From the NCBI RefSeq assembly GCF_001598255.1, contig NZ_BCYP01000013.1:1-64000 (forward strand): a stretch of 64,000 bases of DNA. Reading direction: 5' to 3'. The translations under genes and the position numbers were made by a program. The stretch comes from Mitsuaria chitosanitabida ATCC BAA-476 = NBRC 102408. GTDB lineage: Bacteria; Pseudomonadota; Gammaproteobacteria; Burkholderiales; Burkholderiaceae_C. The notes beneath the pieces were generated by a model. That model did no database searches and was not told the DNA's origin. It was given only the letters and a program-made list of their open reading frames with translations. Below are positions 44,141-53,655 of the stretch, piece after piece (the first letter of the stretch is position 1; each line of letters starts with the position of its first letter).

Positions 44141-44926
44141 TCAGGCCTGAACGGCGACGGGCGCGAAGGTGGCAGAGGTGGCCGCGTTCGCGCCGTCCAG
44201 ATCCTGGGGCAGCAGCCGTTGGAAGTCCTGCTTGAGCAGGGCGTAGCACTCGCAGGCCCGGGCCTCCAGGCCCGGCCGGTCCAGCACCGCGATGTGACCG
44301 CGGGAGTAACGGATCAGGCCGGCCGCCTGGAGGCGCTGGGCGCTCTCGGTGACGCCTTCGCGGCGCACGCCCAGCAGGCTCGAGATGAGTTCCTGCGTCA
44401 CCGACAGTTCGCAATGACCGTGCTGACGGTCCAGGCACAGCAGCAGCCAGCGGCACAGCTGGCGTTCCAGCGAGTGATGGCGATTGCACAGCGCCGTGTG
44501 CGAGGTCATCGTCAGCAGCGACTGCACGTAGCGCAGCAGCACCGGGGCGCCGCCGCGGGTGAACTCGTCGCGCACCGTCGCCACGCGCAGGCGATAGGCC
44601 AGCCCGGCGCGTTGCACCACGGCGCGGCAGGCCGGCGATTCGCCGCCCATGGCCGCCGCGAGACCGGCCGCGCCTTCCGATCCGATCATCGCCACCTGTG
44701 CCGAGGCGCCCGAGTGGGTCGTGTGGATCAGCGAGATGATCGCGGTCGTCGGGAAGTAGACGTGGGTCGTGGGACTGCCAGCCTCGAAGAGCACGCGGCC
44801 CTTGAGCAGCTCGACGGTCTCGACGAGTCCGGACCAGCGCGCCTGGTCCTCCGCCGGCATCTGGGCCAGCAGGAAGTTGACGCGGTTCGCGCCGGGAGTA
44901 GTTGTTGCGGCAAGAGACAGGGGCAT
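44141..44926 (-). CDS. Crp/Fnr-family transcription regulator
   Basis: This 261-residue regulator has an N-terminal cyclic-nucleotide-binding-like beta-roll (residues ~20-130: LLKGRVLFEAGSPTTHVYFPTTAIISL, MIGSEGAAGL), a long dimer helix and a C-terminal winged helix. Its recognition region is TQELISSLLGVRREGVTESAQRLQAAGLI. The cNMP-contacting Arg/Ser signature of CRP is not evident, and no 4Fe-4S Cys cluster of FNR is seen. It may therefore sense another ligand or act constitutively; this subgroup is common next to PEP-CTERM genes. Start ATG 44926 with GGAG upstream. A near-perfect sigma-54 promoter precedes it. Confidence 0.9.
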   Translation of the reverse strand: MPLSLAATTTPGANRVNFLLAQMPAEDQARWSGLVETVELLKGRVLFEAGSPTTHVYFPTTAIISLIHTTHSGASAQVAMIGSEGAAGLAAAMGGESPACRAVVQRAGLAYRLRVATVRDEFTRGGAPVLLRYVQSLLTMTSHTALCNRHHSLERQLCRWLLLCLDRQHGHCELSVTQELISSLLGVRREGVTESAQRLQAAGLIRYSRGHIAVLDRPGLEARACECYALLKQDFQRLLPQDLDGANAATSATFAPVAVQA

Positions 44927-44969
44927 CAGGGGCTCCAGGAACCCGACAGCGGTTCCAAGCGGCATGAAT

Positions 44970-44985
44970 GGCAAGCGCCGTGCCC
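44970..44985 (-). promoter_or_regulatory. Sigma-54 promoter of Crp/Fnr regulator
   Basis: On the minus strand, GGGCACG-GCGC-TTGCC matches the full core. GG is at 44983-44984 and GC at 44971-44972. The inferred start near 44959 gives a 33-base leader. The rest of the 361-base gap to 45288 shows no gene; a TATAAA near 45249 could be part of a housekeeping promoter for the downstream gene. Confidence 0.75.
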
Positions 44986-45287
44986 AGGACGCGTATCAGT
45001 CGGTGTCATTCCGTGCCTGTCGGTATGCGGCAATCGTCGTTGACGAGCGCCGTCGGACGCAGGGTCCGATCGCCGTTTTCCTCCGTCGCCATCGGCCCTC
45101 CGCGCGATCGGGCTGGCGCTCGCGGCGGAGGATGAGGGACGCCCTGTCCCCGCGTCGGTGCGCTCGCGCACCGGCCTGGATGTCCTGTGCGCACACGCCT
45201 TCGTCGGATCGGGAAAAGCGAGGGGGTCACCTCATGAAAGCGCTTCCTATAAACAGGACTCCACCCCCAACGACACGAGGCAGACCG

Positions 45288-46289
45288 ATGACCCGAACCC
45301 TTCTGATGAAACGCCTGGGCGGCGCGCTCGCCGGACTGGCGCTGGTCGCCGGCAGCGGCGCCGCCATCGCGGCCGAGAGCATCCTGTTCGTCGGCAACAG
45401 CTTCACCTATGCGCAGGGATCGCCGGTGATGCACTTCGGCTCAGACACGGTCACCGATCTCAACGGGGACGGCATCGGCGGCATCCCCGCGCTGTTCAAG
45501 GCCTTCACGATGCAGGCCGGGCTGGACTATGCGGTCAGCCTGGAGACCGTCGGCGGCAGCGGGCTGGACCTGCATTACCAGACCAAGATGCCGCTGATCG
45601 ACAAGGCCTGGGACCGCGTCGTGCTGCAGAGCTACAGCACGCTGGACGCGAGCGCTCCGGGCAACCCGGCCAAGCTGATCCAGTACTCGGGCCTGCTGGC
45701 CGATGCCTTCCACGCGAAGAACGCGGACGTGCAGGTGAGCCTGATGGCGACCTGGTCGCGCGCGGACCAGACCTACCCGACCACCGGCGCCTGGTACGGG
45801 CAGTCGATCTTCCAGATGGCCAAGGACGTGTACGCCGGCTATGCGGCGGCGGACGCGGCCTCGGACCGCATCAACGGCGTGATCCCGGTCGGGCTGGCCT
45901 GGAACCGCGCGATGGCGCAGGGCTTCGCCGACACCAATCCCTACGACGGCATCGACGCGGGCACGGTCAAGCTCTGGGCCGACGACAACTACCACGCCAG
46001 CAAGTACGGCAGCTACCTGGAGGCGCTGACGATCTTCGGCCAGCTCACCGGGCTGGACCCTCGCAGCCTGGGCGCGAACGAGTCGGCCGCCGCGGCGCTG
46101 GGCATCAGCGCGGCGCAGGCGGTGACGATGCAGCAGCTGGCCTTCGAGCAACTCGCGGCACCGGTGCCGGAGCCCTCGTCCTGGGCGATGCTGATCGCCG
46201 GGTTGGGTCTGCTGGCGTTCTGGCGCCACCGCGCGGCCCGCCTGCCCGCGCCCGCGTCGATCGCCGCGGGCAGGCGGGCGCTGGCGTGA
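45288..46289 (+). CDS. PEP-CTERM protein with SGNH/GDSL-like hydrolase domain
   Basis: This 333-residue exported protein has a signal peptide (~1-30, LAGLALVAGSGAAIA) and an SGNH-hydrolase-like domain. The block I Ser motif is ILFVGNSFTY, a Gly/Asn pair lies in VGGSGLDLHYQ, and the putative Asp/His dyad is WADDNYHAS near residue 240. This resembles the DUF4886 type. The C-terminus carries the sorting signal PVPEPSSWAMLIAGLGLLAFW and an Arg-rich tail. It is likely a surface or matrix-associated esterase, perhaps acting on exopolysaccharide acetyl groups; the substrate is inference. Start ATG 45288 with GAGG; ATG 45234 is possible. It follows the Crp/Fnr gene divergently. Confidence 0.88.
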   Translation: MTRTLLMKRLGGALAGLALVAGSGAAIAAESILFVGNSFTYAQGSPVMHFGSDTVTDLNGDGIGGIPALFKAFTMQAGLDYAVSLETVGGSGLDLHYQTKMPLIDKAWDRVVLQSYSTLDASAPGNPAKLIQYSGLLADAFHAKNADVQVSLMATWSRADQTYPTTGAWYGQSIFQMAKDVYAGYAAADAASDRINGVIPVGLAWNRAMAQGFADTNPYDGIDAGTVKLWADDNYHASKYGSYLEALTIFGQLTGLDPRSLGANESAAAALGISAAQAVTMQQLAFEQLAAPVPEPSSWAMLIAGLGLLAFWRHRAARLPAPASIAAGRRALA

Positions 46290-46293
46290 TCCC

Positions 46294-46995
46294 TCAGCCG
46301 ATGCCGGGATCCCGGTTCTCCAGCACGTAGCCCATCCCGCGCACCGTGTGCAGCAGCGGCGCGTCGAAGGGCGCGTCGATCTTGCCGCGCAGCCGCCGCA
46401 CGGCCACCTCGACGACGTTGGTCCCGCCATCGAAGTTCATGTCCCAGACCTGCTCGGCCAGCTCGGTCCGGGACAAGACCTGACCCTGGCGCCGCAACAG
46501 CAGGGTCAGCAGCGCGAACTCCTTGGCGGTGAGCTCCAGCCGCCGGCCGGCGCGCTGCGCCTTGCGGCGCAGCAGATCCAGCTCCAGGTCGGCCAGGCGG
46601 AGCACGGTGGCCTCGGCCATTGGCGTGGCGGCGGCGCGCCGCAGCAGCGCCTGCACGCGGGCGACGAGCTCGGAGAAGGCGAAGGGCTTGACGAGGTAGT
46701 CGTCGGCGCCCGCCTGCAGACCGCGCACGCGGTCCTCGACCTCGCCGCGCGCGGTGAGCATCAGCACCGGCAGCGCATGGGTGTGGTCCTGCTGGCGCAG
46801 CGCGGCCAGCACCGCCAGCCCGTCGATGCCCGGCAGCAGGCCGTCCAGCAGGACCAGGTCGTAGCGGCCTTCCGAAGCCTGGTGCAGACCGTCGACGCCG
46901 TCGGTCGCGACGTCCACGACGAAGCCCTCCTGCGTCAGCCCCTGGCGCAGGTAGTCGGCCAGCCGTTCCTCGTCCTCGATCACCAGCAGCTTCAT
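46294..46995 (-). CDS. OmpR/CusR-type response regulator
   Basis: This 233-residue protein has a receiver (1-120; Asp51 in LLDGLLPG, Lys in VKPFAF) followed by an OmpR-type winged helix (~135-228; LELTAKEFALLTLLLRRQGQVLSRTELAEQVW and GTNVVEVAVRRLRGKI). It groups by eye with the heavy-metal CusR/CopR/IrlR subfamily. No partner CusS-type kinase or metal efflux genes adjoin. The nearest kinase, at 47152, is divergent and of the NtrB-like FNN type with its own receiver. Convergent with the GDSL gene, 4 bases apart. The start at 46995 lacks an optimal ribosome site. Confidence 0.92.
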   Translation of the reverse strand: MKLLVIEDEERLADYLRQGLTQEGFVVDVATDGVDGLHQASEGRYDLVLLDGLLPGIDGLAVLAALRQQDHTHALPVLMLTARGEVEDRVRGLQAGADDYLVKPFAFSELVARVQALLRRAAATPMAEATVLRLADLELDLLRRKAQRAGRRLELTAKEFALLTLLLRRQGQVLSRTELAEQVWDMNFDGGTNVVEVAVRRLRGKIDAPFDAPLLHTVRGMGYVLENRDPGIG

Positions 46996-47151
46996 GGGGT
47001 CGGGTCGTCCTTCCTGTCGTTCGTCCGGCCTCGCGGCATGGCCCGTCCGGGCCGGTGCCGGTCCCAGGGACGGCGGGCGGCGGGAACAGCGGGTTCTCCC
47101 CCGTCGACAGGCGGGGAAGGGGCGCGGAGGCCCGCCTAGAATCGCCCGATC

Positions 47152-49434
47152 ATGCCGAACCGGACCTCGTCTTTCACGTTGCCGCGCGCCGGGTCCGTCA
47201 ACGGCAAGCTGCGCGCCATGGTCTGGCTGATCGTGCTGCCGACGCTGCTGCTGTCGGTGATCGCGGGCGTGGCGGTCTTCCTGGCCGAGCGTCGCGCGGC
47301 GATCGCCGCGGCCACCGAGACGGCCGAGGCCCTGAGCCTGGTCGCCGACCGCGAGATGGCGGTCCGCACCGCGCTGCTGCAGGCGCTGAGCGTCTCTCCC
47401 AGCCTGGCCGAGGGCCGGCTGGAGCAGTTCCACGGCGAGGCCCTGCGCCTGGCCGGCGGCACCGACAACACCATCGCGCTGATCGACGAGGACGGCCACC
47501 AGCTGATCAACACCCGCATTCCCTGGGGCCGGCCCCTGCCGGGCTCGCGCGGGTTCGTGGGCGGGATCGACAGGTCGCGGCGGCTGATCGTCTCCAACCT
47601 CTACCTCGGTCCCGTGGACCGGATGCCCAGCTTCGCGGTGCGCGTGCCGGTGACGGTGATGGGCCGGCCCATGTTCCTGGGCTACGGCAGCCCGGTCGGC
47701 GCGATGCAGCAGATCTTCCGCCAGCAGCCGCTGCCCGAGGGCTGGCTCGGCGTGGTGCTGGACCGCGAGGGCACGGTCGTCGCACGCACCAAGGACCCCG
47801 AGAAGCGCGTCGGCCAGCGCGCCAGCGCCAACATGCTGCGCGCGATGAAGGCCGCCGATCGCGGCGTCGTCGACGCCCGCACCCTGGACGGCGTCCCCGT
47901 GTTCACCGTGTTCAGCCGCGCGCCAGATTCCGGCTGGGTGGTGCTGATCGGGCTGAGCCAGGAGGAACTGGCCAAGGGCGCCTGGACCGCCTTCGCGATG
48001 ACGCTGTGCCTGTCGCTGCTGTTCATCGTGCTGGCGCTGCTGCTGGCGCGGCGCATGAGCCAGGCCATCGAGTTCCCGCTGCGCCGCCTGCGCAAGGACG
48101 CGATCCGCATGGGCCGCGGCGGCACGGTCGAGGAGACGCCCGCCGGCATCGAGGAGATCGACGTCGTGCAGCGCGCGCTGGCCACCGCCAGCCGCGAGCG
48201 TGCCGGCAGCGAGCAGCGGCTGCGCGAGGAGGTCGACGCCGCGGTGGCGCAGACGCGCGACGCGCAGCAGGCGGCGCTCCGCAGCCAGAAGCTCGAGGCG
48301 CTGGGGCGATTGACCGGCGGCATCGCGCATGACTTCAACAACCTGCTGCAGACCATGACCACGGGCCTGCAGTTGGCGCGGCGGCTCAGCCAGGATCCGC
48401 GCGCCAACGCGGCGCTGGACGCCTGCCAGCGCGCGACGGGCAAGGCCTCGCAGCTGACGCGGCAGCTGCTGGCCTTCGGCCGGCAGCAGGTCGGCCACGA
48501 GGCGGTCATCGACCTGCGGCGCCAGTTGCCGGAGCTGATGGCCCTGGTCGGCGGCGCGGTGGGCAGCGCCATCGAGGTCGAGCTGGTGATGGACGACGAG
48601 CTCTGGCCGGTGCGCGCCGATCCCGTGCAGCTGGAGCTGGCCGTGCTCAACCTGGCGCTGAACGCGCGCGACGCGATGCATGGGCGCGGGCGGCTGATCG
48701 TCTCGGTGCGCAACCGCGTGTTCGAGGCGGGCGACCTGGTCCTGCCCGCCCCCGAGCTGGCGGCCGGCGAGTATGTCGCCGTCTCCGTGCGCGACAGCGG
48801 CGACGGCATGTCGCAGGAGCAGGTCGAGCGCGCCTTCGAACCCTTCTTCACGACCAAGCCGGTGGGGCAGGGCACGGGGCTGGGCCTGGCGCAGGTCTAT
48901 GCGCTGGCCAAGTCCGCCGGTGGCTCGGCCGCCATCGTCAGCAAGATCGGCCTGGGCACCGAGGTCACGCTGTGGCTGCCGCGCTCGCTGGGTCAGGTCG
49001 AGGCCGAGGCGCCGGACGGCGATGCCACCGTCCCGGCGCCGGACCGCCGCCATGCGGGCACGGTGCTGCTGGTCGAGGACGAACCGCTGGTGCGGGAACT
49101 GACCGCCCAGGCCCTGGAGGAGCGCGGCTACCGCGTGCAGACGGCGCCCACCGCCGACCAGGCGCTGGAGATGCTGCGCGGCGGACTGGCGGCGGACGTG
49201 GTGCTGTCGGACATCGTGATGCCGGGCATCCGCAGCGGCGTGGACCTGGTACGCACGCTGCGCGTGCTCAAGCCGACGCTGCCGGTGGTGCTGGCCAGCG
49301 GCCATCCGGTGCGCATCGAGGAGGCGCCCGACGTGCCGCTGGTGGCCAAGCCCTACGACGTGGACGCGCTGGCCGACGTGCTCGCCGAGGCGATGAACCC
49401 GGCGCGCGAGGCGGTCGATCTGGGCGGTCGCTGA
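47152..49434 (+). CDS. Membrane hybrid histidine kinase
   Basis: This 760-residue kinase has a first membrane helix at ~22-45, a periplasmic double-Cache-like sensor (50-275) with repeated VLDREGTVVART-type strands, a second helix (~282-302) and a HAMP-like linker. Then come His393 (GGIAHDFNNLLQ), HATPase with LNLALNARDAM, DSGDGMSQEQ and GTGLGLAQV, and a receiver with Asp687 (LSDIVMPG). It is closely related in architecture and motifs to the kinase at 8066-10351, so the two are probably paralogues. No downstream regulator is co-transcribed. The divergent OmpR-type gene is not an obvious partner because this kinase has its own receiver. Confidence 0.93.
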   Translation: MPNRTSSFTLPRAGSVNGKLRAMVWLIVLPTLLLSVIAGVAVFLAERRAAIAAATETAEALSLVADREMAVRTALLQALSVSPSLAEGRLEQFHGEALRLAGGTDNTIALIDEDGHQLINTRIPWGRPLPGSRGFVGGIDRSRRLIVSNLYLGPVDRMPSFAVRVPVTVMGRPMFLGYGSPVGAMQQIFRQQPLPEGWLGVVLDREGTVVARTKDPEKRVGQRASANMLRAMKAADRGVVDARTLDGVPVFTVFSRAPDSGWVVLIGLSQEELAKGAWTAFAMTLCLSLLFIVLALLLARRMSQAIEFPLRRLRKDAIRMGRGGTVEETPAGIEEIDVVQRALATASRERAGSEQRLREEVDAAVAQTRDAQQAALRSQKLEALGRLTGGIAHDFNNLLQTMTTGLQLARRLSQDPRANAALDACQRATGKASQLTRQLLAFGRQQVGHEAVIDLRRQLPELMALVGGAVGSAIEVELVMDDELWPVRADPVQLELAVLNLALNARDAMHGRGRLIVSVRNRVFEAGDLVLPAPELAAGEYVAVSVRDSGDGMSQEQVERAFEPFFTTKPVGQGTGLGLAQVYALAKSAGGSAAIVSKIGLGTEVTLWLPRSLGQVEAEAPDGDATVPAPDRRHAGTVLLVEDEPLVRELTAQALEERGYRVQTAPTADQALEMLRGGLAADVVLSDIVMPGIRSGVDLVRTLRVLKPTLPVVLASGHPVRIEEAPDVPLVAKPYDVDALADVLAEAMNPAREAVDLGGR

Positions 49435-49559
49435 GGGCGTCGCCGATCGGGCCGACCATCGGTCCGCCGATCGCGTCCGCCACCATGTCGACGATCGCGT
49501 CGTCGATCGCGCGATCCCGCGATCAGGCGGATCGCCTGGCCTGCCGCCCGATCGACCGA

Positions 49560-51776
49560 TCACGCCACCGGGGGCAGCCCCTTGAGCAGCTTGTCCAGGG
49601 TGAGCGGATAGTCCCGGACCCGCACGCCGGTGGCGTTGTGGATCGCGTTGGCCACCGCGGCGGCGACGCCGCAGATGCCGAGCTCGCCCACGCCCTTGGC
49701 CTTCATGGGCGAGGAGACCGGATCGGTCTCGTCGAGGAACACCACCTCCTGGTGCGGGATGTCGGCATGCACCGGCACCTCGTAGCCCGCCAGGTCATGG
49801 TTGACGAAGAAGCCGCGCCGCTCGTCCACATGCAGGGCCTCCATCAGCGCCGCGCCCACGCCCATGGTCATCGCGCCGATCACCTGGCTGCGCGCCGTCT
49901 TCGGATTGAGGATGCGACCGGCCGCGCAGACGGCCAGCATGCGGCGCACGCGGACCTCGCCGGTGAAGGCGTCGACGGCGACCTCGCAGAAGTGGCCGCC
50001 GAAGGTCGACTGCTGGTACTTCTTCGCCAGATCACCGTACTCCATGCGGTCCTCGGCGACGAGGCCGGTGGTGCCCGCCGCCTCCGCCAGCGACATCCGA
50101 CGCCCCCCGCCGCGGATCTCGCCGTCCAGGAAGACCGCGTCCTTGGGGTCGAAGCCGTGCTGGGCGACGAGGGCCTCGCGCAGCTTCACGCAGGCCGCGT
50201 AGACGCCCGACGTCGAGCTGTTGCCGCCCCACTGGCCGCCCGAGCCCGAGGACACCGGCAACGCCGAGTCGCCCAGCCGCACGACCACGTGGTCCAGCGC
50301 GACCCCCATCATCTCGGCCGCGGTCTGCGCCAGGAGGGTGTAGCTGCCGGTGCCGATGTCGGTCATGTCGGTCTCGACGGTGACGATGCCGCGCCCGTCC
50401 ACGCGCACGCGCGCCGCGGACTTCATGACCAGGTTGTTGCGGAAGGCCGCCGCCACGCCCAGGCCGATCAGCCAGCGCCCCTCGCGCCGCTGCGCCGGCG
50501 CGGCGGTCCGGCGGCTCCAGCCGAAGCGCTCGGCGCCCAGGCGCAGGCACTCGGTCAGGCGGCGCTGCGAGAAGGGCCGCTCGGGCTTCTCCGGGTCGAC
50601 CTGGGTGTCGTTGACGATGCGGAACTGGATCGGGTCCATGCCCAGGCGCTCGGCCATCTCGTCGATGGCGATCTCCAGCGCCATCAGCCCGGGCGCCTCG
50701 CCGGGCGCGCGCATGGCGTTGCCCTCGGGCAGGTCCAGCACCGCCAGGCGCATCGCGGTCATGCGGTTCGCGCCGGCGTAGAGCAGGCGGGTCTGGGCCA
50801 CGGCGGTCTCCGGGCTGCCGCCGGGCAGGTCGCCGGACCAGCTTTCATGCGCGATGGCGGTGAGGCGGCCGTCGCGCTCGGCACCGAGCCGGATGCGCTG
50901 GATCGTCGCGGGCCGGTGGGTGGTGTTGTTGAACATCAGCGGGCGCTGCAGCGCCACCTTGACCGGCCGCCCGCTGGCCTTGGCGCCCAGCGCCGCCATC
51001 AGCACGTCCGCGCGCAGGAACAACTTGCCGCCGAATCCGCCGCCGACGAAGGGGGAGATCAAGCGCACCTTGTCGCGCGGAATGCCCAGCGTGCGCGCGA
51101 GGTCGCCGCGGCCCCAGTCGATCATCTGGTTGGAGGTCCAGACGGTGAGCCGGTCGCCCTCCCACACGGCCAGCGTCGCATGCGGCTCCATCATCGCGTG
51201 CGACTGGTCGGGGGTGGTGTAGGTCTGGTCGAGCCGCACCGGGGCCTGGTCGAGGGCGGCATCGACATCTCCGACGCGGGTGTCTGGCGGCGTGCCGCCG
51301 GGGCCGTCGTCCGCCTTGGGCGGGGACGCGCCGTCCTTGGCGCGGGTCAGGCTGAAGGCGCCGGGCTCGGGCGCGTACTCGACGCGGACCAGGGCCGCGC
51401 CGGCCCGCGCCTGCTCGAAGCGCTCGGCCACGACGACGGCGATGGCCTGGTGGTAATGCTCGATGGTCGGCCCGCCGAGCAGCGTGGCCGTGTTCATCTT
51501 GCCCTTGCCGAGCTTGCCGGCGTTCTGCGCCGTGACGACGGCGAGCACGCCGGGCGCCTTCTCGGCCTCGGCGACGTCCAGCCGCGCGATGCGGCCCTTG
51601 GCGATGCCCGCGCCGACGACGACGCCGTAGGCGGGGTTCTTCGCGACGTCATGGCGCTCGTAGGCGTAGGGCGCCGTGCCGGTGGTCTTGCGCGGGCCGT
51701 CGATGCGGTCGGTCGGTTGGCCGACGACGCGCAGCTGGTCGATCGGATTGGTGGTGGCGGGGGTGTCGAACTTCAT
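49560..51776 (-). CDS. paoC: Periplasmic aldehyde oxidoreductase, molybdenum subunit PaoC
   Basis: This 738-residue large subunit of the xanthine-oxidase family carries the molybdenum cofactor. Motifs visible are [10 protein letters not shown] (N-term), the FVGGGFGGK loop, [21 protein letters not shown] and the catalytic Glu698 in [10 protein letters not shown]. PaoABC of E. coli is a periplasmic aldehyde-detoxifying enzyme exported as a complex through Tat. It overlaps paoB by ATGA (51773-51776). The cofactor-maturation chaperone paoD (XdhC type), normally next, is absent; a GATC-rich spacer and a kinase follow instead. Confidence 0.94.
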   Translation of the reverse strand: MKFDTPATTNPIDQLRVVGQPTDRIDGPRKTTGTAPYAYERHDVAKNPAYGVVVGAGIAKGRIARLDVAEAEKAPGVLAVVTAQNAGKLGKGKMNTATLLGGPTIEHYHQAIAVVVAERFEQARAGAALVRVEYAPEPGAFSLTRAKDGASPPKADDGPGGTPPDTRVGDVDAALDQAPVRLDQTYTTPDQSHAMMEPHATLAVWEGDRLTVWTSNQMIDWGRGDLARTLGIPRDKVRLISPFVGGGFGGKLFLRADVLMAALGAKASGRPVKVALQRPLMFNNTTHRPATIQRIRLGAERDGRLTAIAHESWSGDLPGGSPETAVAQTRLLYAGANRMTAMRLAVLDLPEGNAMRAPGEAPGLMALEIAIDEMAERLGMDPIQFRIVNDTQVDPEKPERPFSQRRLTECLRLGAERFGWSRRTAAPAQRREGRWLIGLGVAAAFRNNLVMKSAARVRVDGRGIVTVETDMTDIGTGSYTLLAQTAAEMMGVALDHVVVRLGDSALPVSSGSGGQWGGNSSTSGVYAACVKLREALVAQHGFDPKDAVFLDGEIRGGGRRMSLAEAAGTTGLVAEDRMEYGDLAKKYQQSTFGGHFCEVAVDAFTGEVRVRRMLAVCAAGRILNPKTARSQVIGAMTMGVGAALMEALHVDERRGFFVNHDLAGYEVPVHADIPHQEVVFLDETDPVSSPMKAKGVGELGICGVAAAVANAIHNATGVRVRDYPLTLDKLLKGLPPVA

Positions 51777-52741
51777 GCGGTCCTCCCGGTCGAGGCGGCC
51801 TGCGCCAGCACCGCGGCGAGCGTGCGCTCCACCAGCGTCAGCTTGAAGGCGTTGTCGGGCGTGGGGCGGGCGCCGGCCAGCAGCGCCTGCGCCGCGGCCG
51901 GGGCGCCACGGCGCAATTGCTGGTCCGCGGCATCGACGCGCCAGGGCTTGGGCGCGATGCCCCCCAGCGCGACACGGCCGCCCCCATCGCGCTGGATGAT
52001 GGCCGCCACCGAGACCAGCGCGAAGGCATAGGACGAGCGGTCGCGGACCTTGTGATACAGCTGCGTGCCGCCGACGGGACGCGGTAGCGTCACCGCGGTG
52101 ATCAGCTCGCCGGGCTGGAGTTCGGTCTCGCGCTGCGGCGTGTCGCCGGGCAGCCGGTGCAGGTCGACGATGGGGATGCGTCGGGCCTGACCATCGGGCC
52201 GCACCGTCTCCACGGTCGCGTCCAGCGCGCGCATCGCGACCGCCATGTCGCTGGGGTGCGTGGCGATGCATGCCTCGCTGCCGCCGACGACGGCGAGCTG
52301 CCGGCTCATGCCACCCTCCAGCGCGCTGCAGCCGCTGCCGGGGCGGCGCTTGTTGCAGGGCTGGTCGGTGTCGTAGAAGTAGGGGCAGCGGGTCCGCTGC
52401 AGCAGGTTGCCGGCGGTGGTCGCGCGATTGCGCAACTGGCCCGAGGCGCCGGCCAGCAGCGCCCGTGAGAGCACGCCGTAATCGCGCCGCACGCGGGCGT
52501 CGGCCGCCAGGTCGGTGTTGCGCACCAGCGCGCCGATGCGCAGGCCGCCGTCGGGCGTGGGCTCGATGCGGTCCAGGCCCAGGGGGTTGAGGTCGATCAA
52601 GTGGGCGGGGGTCTCGATCTGCAGCTTCATCAGGTCGAGCAGGTTGGTGCCGCCGGCGATGAAGCGCGCGCCGGGTCGATGCGCCGCCGCGGCGGCCGCG
52701 GCTTGCGGCGACTGCGGGCGTTCCAGGGTGAAGGGCTTCAT
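51773..52741 (-). CDS. paoB: Aldehyde oxidoreductase FAD/4Fe-4S subunit PaoB
   Basis: This 322-residue medium subunit has the FAD-binding motif [15 protein letters not shown] at the N-terminus and [20 protein letters not shown]. The Cys cluster CPYF...CNK...GCSA matches the extra [4Fe-4S] centre distinctive of PaoB. CODH-type C-terminal domain elements follow ([13 protein letters not shown] and [10 protein letters not shown]). It transfers electrons from the molybdenum site via FAD. Overlaps with both paoA and paoC (ATGA) indicate tight coupling and a fixed 1:1:1 assembly. Confidence 0.94.
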   Translation of the reverse strand: MKPFTLERPQSPQAAAAAAAHRPGARFIAGGTNLLDLMKLQIETPAHLIDLNPLGLDRIEPTPDGGLRIGALVRNTDLAADARVRRDYGVLSRALLAGASGQLRNRATTAGNLLQRTRCPYFYDTDQPCNKRRPGSGCSALEGGMSRQLAVVGGSEACIATHPSDMAVAMRALDATVETVRPDGQARRIPIVDLHRLPGDTPQRETELQPGELITAVTLPRPVGGTQLYHKVRDRSSYAFALVSVAAIIQRDGGGRVALGGIAPKPWRVDAADQQLRRGAPAAAQALLAGARPTPDNAFKLTLVERTLAAVLAQAASTGRTA

Positions 52742-53484
52742 GCGGACCTCCGGTCGCCGGCGCCCGGCGCGGCCAGGCCGGCCACCTCCGCCAGCGCGTC
52801 CAGGATGTTCGAGTAGGCCCCGCAGCGACACAGGTTGCCGCTCATGCGCTCGCGCAACTCGTCCAGGGAGAGCAGGGGGCGGACCGCGAGGTCGGGCGTG
52901 ACATGGCTGGGGATGCCGGCCTTGATCTCCTCGAGCACCGCCGCCGCCGAGCAGATCTGCCCCGGCGTGCAGTAGCCGCATTGGTAGCCGTCATGGCGCA
53001 CGAAGGCGCTCTGCAGCGGATGCATGCGCTCCGGCGTGCCCAGGCCCTCGATGGTCACGAGGCGGCTGCCCTCGTGCATCGCGGCCAGGGTGAGGCAGCT
53101 GTTCACGCGCCGGCCGTCGAGGTGGATGGTGCAGGCGCCGCACTGGCCGTGATCGCAGCCCTTCTTGGTGCCGGTGAGCTGCAGGTGCTCGCGCAGCATG
53201 TCCAGCAGCGTGGTGCGGTTGTCCAGGACCAGGGTGTGGGTCTGACCGTTGACGCTGAGCGTGACGCGGGTGGTCGCGACCAGGTTCTCCTGAGGCGGCG
53301 GCGCGTCGGCCGGCGGGGCGGCCCCCTGGGCCGAGGCGGCCAGCGGCGCGCCGGCGGCGACCGCCGCCGAGGCGCCCGCGCCGACGATCAGCAGACCGCG
53401 CCGGGACAGCGCGCAGCCGGCATGGCCGGCGGGAGGTGGGGACGCGCTGTCGCAGGCGTCCGGGGAAACCGTGTCGAGGTCCAT
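52738..53484 (-). CDS. paoA: Aldehyde oxidoreductase 2Fe-2S subunit PaoA, Tat-exported
   Basis: This 248-residue small subunit has a Tat signal ([21 protein letters not shown]) at ~30-50. A plant-type ferredoxin domain has [21 protein letters not shown] (Cys pattern C-x4-C-x2-C...C), and the second [2Fe-2S] helical domain has CGYCTPGQI and NLCRCGAY. It exports the whole PaoABC complex. ATG at 53484 is preferred over GTG 53493 because AGGAG then lies 8 bases upstream. The sigma-54-type promoter at 53529-53544 has a 34-base leader. Confidence 0.94.
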   Translation of the reverse strand: MDLDTVSPDACDSASPPPAGHAGCALSRRGLLIVGAGASAAVAAGAPLAASAQGAAPPADAPPPQENLVATTRVTLSVNGQTHTLVLDNRTTLLDMLREHLQLTGTKKGCDHGQCGACTIHLDGRRVNSCLTLAAMHEGSRLVTIEGLGTPERMHPLQSAFVRHDGYQCGYCTPGQICSAAAVLEEIKAGIPSHVTPDLAVRPLLSLDELRERMSGNLCRCGAYSNILDALAEVAGLAAPGAGDRRSA

Positions 53485-53528
53485 GCGGGGCACTCCTGGC
53501 GGGCCGGGATCGGCAAACCAGGCAGGGC

Positions 53529-53544
53529 GGCAAGCGCCATTCCC
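53529..53544 (-). promoter_or_regulatory. Sigma-54 promoter of paoABC
   Basis: On the minus strand, GGGAATG-GCGC-TTGCC has GG (53542-53543) and GC (53530-53531) correctly spaced. The inferred start near 53518 precedes the paoA ATG at 53484 by 34 bases. Confidence 0.68.
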
Positions 53545-53655
53545 GCGCGAGGCCTCGACGCCGGCAGGCGACGCCCCAGGTGGCGCCCGAGCGGGGCGCC
53601 TCGATGACCGCTCGATACCGGCTCGATGCCCGCTGAGCCGCGGCTCAGCCGGCGG

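Noticed and set aside
46294-49563. 1089-codon minus-strand frame joined to the OmpR-type regulator
   Set aside because: Only the 233 C-terminal codons from 46995 form a real regulator. The rest is antisense to the hybrid kinase.
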